In this document: piece after piece, positions 59,801 to 64,000 of the stretch
How the letters are laid out: each line of letters opens with the position of its first letter
Numbering within the stretch: the stretch's first letter is position 1
From: Massilia agilis
Lineage (GTDB): Bacteria > Pseudomonadota > Gammaproteobacteria > Burkholderiales > Burkholderiaceae_D
DNA: 64,000 bases
Assembly: GCF_024756255.1 (NCBI RefSeq)
Contig: NZ_JANUHB010000001.1
Span: 558,001-622,000, forward strand
Direction of reading: 5' to 3'
Translations under genes and position numbers: made by a program
Notes under the pieces: model-generated
The model's input: the letters and a program-made list of their open reading frames with translations, nothing else
What the model was told of the DNA's origin: nothing
Databases searched by the model: none

Positions 59801-60523
59801 CAGGAACTGGGCAGGCGCCATCAGCACGCTGCGAAAACCCAGCGCCGCCGGCGCGGCCACGCTGCCCACCAGTCCCATGTCGTGGAACAGCGGCAGCCAG
59901 CTGGCCATCACGCTGTCCGGGCCAAAGCCGAACACCTGGCCGATCGCATCGACATTGCAGGCGAGGTTCGCGTGCGTCACCTCGACCCCGCGCGGCTGCG
60001 CCGTGGAGCCCGAGGTGTACTGGATCAGCGCCAGCGCGTCCGGATCGGGTTCCGCCAGCGGCCCCGCCGCGTCTGCCCTCACGGTGTCGGTGGCCAGGCA
60101 ATCCAGCGTCGCCGCCCCGGCCTGCGCCACGCTGGCGCCAACCGCGCCAGCGCAGTCGCCCGTGGTCAGGACCACCGCCGGATCGGCATCCTGGAGCAAG
60201 GCGCGCAGCCGTGCGGCATGCCGGCGATCGGCCATCGCCGCCGGCACCGCCACCACACCGGACGCAAGGCAGGCAAAGAAGGCGACGACGAATTCCAGCC
60301 CCGGCGGGTACAGCAGCACTGCGCGCGCGCCCGGTCCCACGCGCGCTGCCAGGTGGCCGGCCAGCAGCTCGACCTGGCGCGCCAGATCGCCATAGCCCAG
60401 GTCCTCGGCCCGCCCGTCCTCGCGCAGGAAAGTGAAGGCGATGCGCGTGGGCGTTGCGCGCGCGTGCAGCGCCAGCCGGCGCGAGACCGGCACAGGTACG
60501 CCACTGCCGCTGTGGTCAAGCAC
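56807..60523 (-). CDS. Fatty-acyl-AMP ligase / acyl-CoA dehydrogenase / acyl carrier fusion
   Basis: 1238 residues from a GTG start. Domain 1 (1 to about 590) is an FAAL-type adenylating enzyme: YTSGSTAQPRG at 169-179, YNGAEPV, YGMAEATLLVAGG, RTGDLGFVLDGEVHVTGR. Domain 2 (about 625-1110) is an acyl-CoA dehydrogenase: YAQTEPQAGSNPLAIRSRA, GGRGYLENNAAPQMLRDAR and LEGPTETLYMHLGG with the catalytic Glu. Domain 3 is a carrier domain with attachment Ser1191 (ELGIDSLATV). It would activate a fatty acid, load it on the carrier and desaturate it. It overlaps the alpha-oxoamine synthase gene by eight bases, which suggests the thioester is passed to that enzyme. Confidence 0.92.
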   Translation of the reverse strand: MLDHSGSGVPVPVSRRLALHARATPTRIAFTFLREDGRAEDLGYGDLARQVELLAGHLAARVGPGARAVLLYPPGLEFVVAFFACLASGVVAVPAAMADRRHAARLRALLQDADPAVVLTTGDCAGAVGASVAQAGAATLDCLATDTVRADAAGPLAEPDPDALALIQYTSGSTAQPRGVEVTHANLACNVDAIGQVFGFGPDSVMASWLPLFHDMGLVGSVAAPAALGFRSVLMAPAQFLRNPVRWLRAIDDYRATCAGAPDFGWQLCARRVSEEQKAGLDLSSLKLAYNGAEPVRAATLRRFVDAFAGCGFRPDAQFACYGMAEATLLVAGGPRGRAPRVRTLSTSALEHNQVREAAPGTQDAREIVSCGPPAPGVTLLVVDADSCLPVLPRRVGELWVAGPSVARAYRNQPDQSTQAFGAMLAEQPGAPLAGGSSRSGALTAGPFLRTGDLGFVLDGEVHVTGRLRDLVIINGRNIYPQDVEEAAERAAGCGAPNRCAAFAVETQGRERLAVVIEADRALARALQGGHGEATAEALAQQVRAAVTRQFGVAVATVALVGPGCFPRTTSGKVQRARCKALAQSGALPLLFARGERLGPAPAPAPRVAAPPPGRARADAMIAWLRRYAARRLDSRLMDERRTVSPHLVLDLGNEGFFGLQVPQAYGGCALSCADTMRVLQQLAAIDLTLATMVGVHNGLGLRPLLQYGPEALQRELLPRLASGRQLAAYAQTEPQAGSNPLAIRSRARRVDGGWHLDAEKHLIGLGAWAGVLTVLAKGVDRDGSPLGPMVLLVPEDAPGLAHGPEALTMGMRAMVQNTVRCEGVFVPDARVLLAPGEGMQVAHDAMGFARLGVGALCVGAMKRCAQLMARYAARREVATGRLLDNPVSCARLHELTCAVWALEALVEAIAAALDAREPLPRHACLACKCVGSELLWEAADWLVQMLGGRGYLENNAAPQMLRDARVLRILEGPTETLYMHLGGAAAPDSGAERFLAHGLGRPRLAAELGRTVASIRERAAGARRFAGDGAQVQGLDYRIGELCAFAILLGAAERRAAGDEGGAQASAALEWARARYDRVRRAIAAEQDAAHGYPSASVLLERIGAYAQAIGDVDQQPAGVEQLPDPMLRAADLPQPPAPAASPALAPRAAGDAMRRLVRESVTRWLASDGRPSMPAFGDDTPFAELGIDSLATVPIALEIEQRAAVPVVPELLYDYPTVNALAAWLEAQGAPAQAGI

Positions 60524-61883
60524 GCCGCACCTCCGCTACCTGGTGCCGCCGCACCCCGTCCACGAGGGCGCCGGCGCGGTGCAGTGCCGACTCGATCTGC
60601 TGCGCGGCGCGCCTGACCTGCTGCAGGTTGTGGTTTGCCATCAGCTGCAGGCGCAGCCGCGCCGCGCCCAACGGCACGCCGGGGTATTCGACCGGGTTCA
60701 CGAACACGCCCTGGCGCGCCAGCAGCTTGCCCGACAGCCGCGCCACCTGCTCGCTGCCGACGACCACCGGCACGATCGGCGAAGGCGTACCCCCACACTT
60801 GATGCCCGCTTCGGCCAGGTGCGCGCGCAGGGCGCAGGCGTTGCGCATCACGTCGGCACGCAGCGCATCGCCCTCGCCCGAGGCCGCGATGCGCAGGCAC
60901 TCCAGCACCACCGCCACCTGCACCGGCGAGAGCGCGTTGGAGAACAGGTGCGGGCCGGCGAACAGCTGCAGCTGGCGCTTGAGCGCGCGCGAGCTGCTCG
61001 CGACGAAGCCGCCGTTGGACGCAAAGCTCTTCGAAAACGCGCCCAGCACAATGTCCACCTTGCCCACCATGTTCTGCAGCCCCAGCACGCCAAGCCCGTT
61101 CGGCCCGAGCGCGCCGAGGTCGTGCGCCACGTCCACCAGCAGCGTGGCGCCGTAATCGCGGCACAGGTGCTGCAGCAGCGGCAGGTCCGGGCTGTCCGAA
61201 TCCATGCTGAACAGCCCTTCGGTCACCACCAGGATGCCGTTTTCAAGATCGCGCGCGCGGATCTGCGCCAGCAGCTCGCGCACGTGGCCGCAATCGAGGT
61301 GCCGGTGCGGGGCCACGTTGCGCGTGGCCGCCGCGGCGCCCTGCCGCAGCGATGCGTGCGCCAGCTGGTCGATCACCACGTGGTCGCGCGCATGCACCAG
61401 CGCGGTGACCGCGCCGAACGCCGCGCCCCAGCCGGTCGGGAACAGCGTCACGTGCGGCGCCTGCAGCACCGCGCCCAGCACCTGCTCGAGCGCCAGCGAC
61501 AGCCGGCTGTTCCCCAGCAAAACGGCGGACCCGGCGCTGTGCGGGCCGGCGTCGTGCAGCGCCCGGGCGGCGGCGTCCACCACCGCCGGGTGCGACGCCA
61601 GCGACAGGTAGTCCTGCGAGGCGAAGTTGATCCCGCGCGCGGCAGGCAGCCCCTCCTCGCGCACGCTGGCCACAGGCTCCGGCGCGCCGTCGAGCGCGCG
61701 CGCGTACTGCCACACGCCGTGGGCCGCGCGCGTCGCGCACCACGCCTCCAGCGCCTCGGTGCGGCGGACCAGGTCGGCCCCGCGCGGCTGCGCGAACTGG
61801 GCTGCGGTGCCGGCCAGCGCGCCGGATGCGGCCAGCGCTTCGATATCGTCATCGTCCTCGTCGATCACGGATGGTTCTTGCAC
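60516..61883 (-). CDS. Alpha-oxoamine synthase (class II PLP enzyme)
   Basis: 455 residues from GTG at 61883; AAGGAG at 61890-61895 with a six-base spacing decides this start. BioF/SPT/CqsA-type fold: INFASQDYLSLASHPAVVDA, LFPTGWGAAFGAV, HASLRQGAAAATRN, DVAHDLGALGPNGLG, and the PLP lysine K285 in GAFSKSFASNGGFVA. The enzyme decarboxylatively condenses an amino acid with an acyl thioester to an aminoketone. Because its partner is an FAAL-ACAD-ACP fusion and not biotin genes, it probably makes a lipid aminoketone. An acidic N-terminal segment (VIDEDDDDIEAL) is unusual. Amino-acid choice cannot be read. Confidence 0.9.
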   Translation of the reverse strand: MQEPSVIDEDDDDIEALAASGALAGTAAQFAQPRGADLVRRTEALEAWCATRAAHGVWQYARALDGAPEPVASVREEGLPAARGINFASQDYLSLASHPAVVDAAARALHDAGPHSAGSAVLLGNSRLSLALEQVLGAVLQAPHVTLFPTGWGAAFGAVTALVHARDHVVIDQLAHASLRQGAAAATRNVAPHRHLDCGHVRELLAQIRARDLENGILVVTEGLFSMDSDSPDLPLLQHLCRDYGATLLVDVAHDLGALGPNGLGVLGLQNMVGKVDIVLGAFSKSFASNGGFVASSSRALKRQLQLFAGPHLFSNALSPVQVAVVLECLRIAASGEGDALRADVMRNACALRAHLAEAGIKCGGTPSPIVPVVVGSEQVARLSGKLLARQGVFVNPVEYPGVPLGAARLRLQLMANHNLQQVRRAAQQIESALHRAGALVDGVRRHQVAEVRRA

Positions 61884-61889
61884 GGGACT

Positions 61890-61895
61890 CTCCTT
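61890..61895 (-). promoter_or_regulatory. Ribosome-binding site deciding a GTG start
   Basis: AAGGAG on the minus strand, six bases before the GTG of the alpha-oxoamine synthase. No ATG is suitably placed, and the upstream frame is Arg/Pro-rich shadow of the GGDEF-EAL gene. Confidence 0.8.
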
Positions 61896-61914
61896 GGCAG
61901 GGGCCGCGCGCGGC

Positions 61915-64000
61915 TCAGGCAAGCGCGGGCGCGGCGGGAACGGCATACTGGCGCGCCAGCAGCGCGCCCAACTGGTCGGGCGGGAGCGGCCGCGCGAACA
62001 GGTAGCCCTGCGCCGCGTCGCACCGCATCGCGCACAGGTCGGCCAGCTGTTCGCCGGTCTCCACGGCCTCGGCAATCACTTTCAGCTGCAGCCGGTGCGC
62101 CATGTCCACGATCGACTCGGCCAGCGCGAACGAGCGCGCGCGCCCCGAAGTGGCGCCAAGGCGGCGCACGAACATGCCGTCCATTTTCAAAATGTCCACC
62201 GGCAGCTCGGACAGGTAGTTCAGGCTCGAATACCCGGCGCCGAAGTCGTCGATCGACACCAGCACGCCGGCCTGGCGCAGCTCGTTCATCAACACCCGGT
62301 TCACCGCCAGGTCCTCGATCAGGGTGCCCTCGGTGATCTCGATCTCCACGCAGCGCGTCGGCACGCCGCTGTCGGCCACGATCTGAAGCACGCGCGCGAC
62401 GATGTCGGGGTCCTTGAGCTGGCGCGCCGACAGGTTCACTGCCGTGCGCACCTCCGGCAGCCCGGCTTCGCGCCAGGCCCGGTTCTGGGCGCAGGCGGTC
62501 CTGAGCACCCATTCGCCGATCTGCACGATCAGGCCCGTCTCCTCGGCCAGCGGGATGAAACGGTCGGGGGCGATCCGGCCGTACACCGGATGCTGCCAGC
62601 GCAGCAGCGCCTCGACGCCGACGATGCGCCGGCTCGCCAGCTCCACCTGCGGCTGGTACTCGATGAACAGCTGGCCCTCGCGCAGCGCCTCGCGCATGCC
62701 GGTCTTGAGCGCCAGCCGTTCGCTCTGCGGCTCGCTGGCGTCGGCCGAGTACACCCGCACGCTGTTCTCGCCCCAGCGCCTGGCCAGGCGCACCGCGATG
62801 TCGGCGCGCTTGAGCAGCGCATCCAGGTCGCAATCCGCCGCCGGGTACAGCGCGATCCCGACCGACATGGTGATCAGGCACTCGTGCGCGCCGGTCCTGA
62901 ACGGCTGCGCAAAGCGCGCCAGGATCTTGTCGGCGACGGCCTGCGCATCCGACTCGACCGCCAGGTCCTCGAGCAGGGCCACGAACTCGTCGCCGCCCCA
63001 GCGCGCCACGCTGTCGCTGTCGCGCAGGCAGCCGCGAATGGTCGCCCCGGCCTGGGCCAGGACCGCGTCGCCTGCTTCGTAGCCCAGGGCGTCGTTGACT
63101 TCCTTGAAGTTGTTGATGTCCATGAGGATCAGGGCCACCGTGTGCCGGTTGCGGTCGGCGCGCTCCATCGCGTGGCGCAAGCGGTCGCGCAGCAGCCTGC
63201 GGTTGAGCAGCCCGGTGAGCTGGTCGTACTGCGCGCTGTCGATCAGGCGCGCCACCGTCAGCCCCATGTCGTGCTGGTTGGCCTTGCTCTGGCGCGCCGG
63301 CCCGCCCGGCTGCATCACCGTGCAGTCGCTGCCGTGCCGCACCACCCGGTTGCGGCCGGTGGACTTGGCCATGTACAGCGCCTCGTCCGCGCGCGCCACC
63401 GCCTGCCCCACCTCCTCGCCGGCGCGGTACTCGGTCACGCCGATCGAGACCGTGACCGCAATCTCGCTCGCGCCGTCGATCGCGCGCATGCGCTCGACCG
63501 CGCCGCGCACGCGCTCGGCCAGCATCAGCGCGTCCTCGGCGCGCGTCTCCGGCAGCATCAGCATGAATTCCTCGCCGCCGTAGCGGCCAAAGGTATCGGT
63601 GCCGCGCACCATCGACTGCACCGTGCGCGCAAACTCGCGCAGCACCGTGTCGCCGGCCGCGTGGCCATAGGTGTCGTTGATGCGCTTGAAGAAGTCGATG
63701 TCGAGCAGGCACAGGCAAAATCCGCGGCCGTTGCGGTCGCTGCGCTCTTTTTCGCTGGCGATCAGCTCCAGCACCCGGCGCCGGTTGTGCGCGCCGGTCA
63801 GCTCGTCGCGGATCGCCAGTTCCTTGATCAGCGCAAGCGCCTGCTCCAGCTTCTCGAAGCCCTGGTTCTTGGTCAGCTCGAACAGCAGCACGAACACCAC
63901 CACCACCAGGTACAGGCCGAGGTCGCAGATCAGGTACAACAGTCCCATCTCCGATACCGGATGCGGCGGCAGCGGCGTGCCCAGCGCCGGCAGCAGGTAG
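61915..64000 (-). CDS. Tandem GGDEF-GGDEF-EAL membrane protein (5' end beyond right edge)
   Basis: The frame is open to the window edge, so the true start is outside; at least 694 residues are visible. A membrane segment (YLICDLGLYLVVVVFVLLFE) precedes two cyclase domains. The first has GRYGGEEF with an RxxD five residues before it (RGTD); the second has ARWGGDEF, also with RxxD (RDSD). A C-terminal EAL domain follows: VEALLRWQHP, NLSARQL, EITEGTL, DDFGAGYSSLNYL, IAEAVET and GYLFARPLPP, so the metal and catalytic residues look intact. Predicted cyclic-di-GMP synthesis and/or breakdown. It ends 31 bases before the alpha-oxoamine synthase, which suggests one operon. Confidence 0.93.
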   Translation of the reverse strand, partial: YLLPALGTPLPPHPVSEMGLLYLICDLGLYLVVVVFVLLFELTKNQGFEKLEQALALIKELAIRDELTGAHNRRRVLELIASEKERSDRNGRGFCLCLLDIDFFKRINDTYGHAAGDTVLREFARTVQSMVRGTDTFGRYGGEEFMLMLPETRAEDALMLAERVRGAVERMRAIDGASEIAVTVSIGVTEYRAGEEVGQAVARADEALYMAKSTGRNRVVRHGSDCTVMQPGGPARQSKANQHDMGLTVARLIDSAQYDQLTGLLNRRLLRDRLRHAMERADRNRHTVALILMDINNFKEVNDALGYEAGDAVLAQAGATIRGCLRDSDSVARWGGDEFVALLEDLAVESDAQAVADKILARFAQPFRTGAHECLITMSVGIALYPAADCDLDALLKRADIAVRLARRWGENSVRVYSADASEPQSERLALKTGMREALREGQLFIEYQPQVELASRRIVGVEALLRWQHPVYGRIAPDRFIPLAEETGLIVQIGEWVLRTACAQNRAWREAGLPEVRTAVNLSARQLKDPDIVARVLQIVADSGVPTRCVEIEITEGTLIEDLAVNRVLMNELRQAGVLVSIDDFGAGYSSLNYLSELPVDILKMDGMFVRRLGATSGRARSFALAESIVDMAHRLQLKVIAEAVETGEQLADLCAMRCDAAQGYLFARPLPPDQLGALLARQYAVPAAPALA

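Noticed and set aside
60516..61883. Assignment of the PLP enzyme as biotin BioF
   Set aside because: No other biotin gene is nearby and it overlaps an FAAL-ACAD-ACP gene; only the alpha-oxoamine synthase family is supported.

Overview
The window reads as a high-GC betaproteobacterial chromosome, most likely an Oxalobacteraceae member of the Massilia/Telluria/Duganella group. This is inferred from the gene order rpoE-rseA-mucD-lepA-lepB-rnc-era-recO-pdxJ-acpS next to a yceD-rpmF-plsX-fabHDG-acpP-fabF block, an EarP/EF-P pair with Arg32, a PEP-CTERM protein, and two families of extragenic palindromes. No phage, insertion sequence, integrase or CRISPR array was seen.

Region 1 (1-19.5 kb) is almost entirely minus strand: uvrC (cut by the left edge), acpS, pdxJ, recO, era, rnc, DUF4845, lepB, lepA, a glutaredoxin-like gene, mucD, a shortened rseA, rpoE, a YgfX-like gene, then fabF, acpP, fabG, fabD, fabH, plsX, rpmF and yceD. 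It covers envelope stress control, protein export, RNA processing and fatty-acid/phospholipid initiation. Genes are tightly packed and many share ATGA stop/start overlaps.

Region 2 (19.7-35.9 kb) holds yceF, an RsmI-like methylase, an EAL/HDOD protein, rlmJ with a long basic tail, aceA, an MFS transporter, a PEP-CTERM protein, clpB, crcB, moaE, a DUF349 protein, a hemerythrin-like protein and a DUF2804 protein.

Region 3 (35.9-50.7 kb) holds ycaQ/alkX divergent from sbcDC, a small Cys/His-rich protein with a methyltransferase, an initiator tRNA, dbpA, a pseudokinase/PEGA protein followed by a TssQ-like lipoprotein, an amidase, and efp/earP.

Region 4 (51.1-54.3 kb) is the most unusual part. 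It is a three-gene cassette: a Gly/Gln-rich repeat protein with two matching glycine-zipper modules, a small protein that looks like a free-standing copy of the next gene's prodomain, and a leaderless subtilisin-like protease. An intrinsic terminator sits between the first and second genes.

Region 5 (54.4-64 kb) starts with seven tRNA genes (Glu and Ala alternating, tandemly duplicated) followed by gltX. A probable small-molecule operon follows: a tandem GGDEF-GGDEF-EAL protein (cut by the right edge), an alpha-oxoamine synthase, and a 1238-residue fusion of fatty-acyl-AMP ligase, acyl-CoA dehydrogenase and acyl carrier protein.

Two palindromic repeat families lie at gene 3' ends throughout. 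One of them supplies the TAG stop codon of both acpS and crcB.
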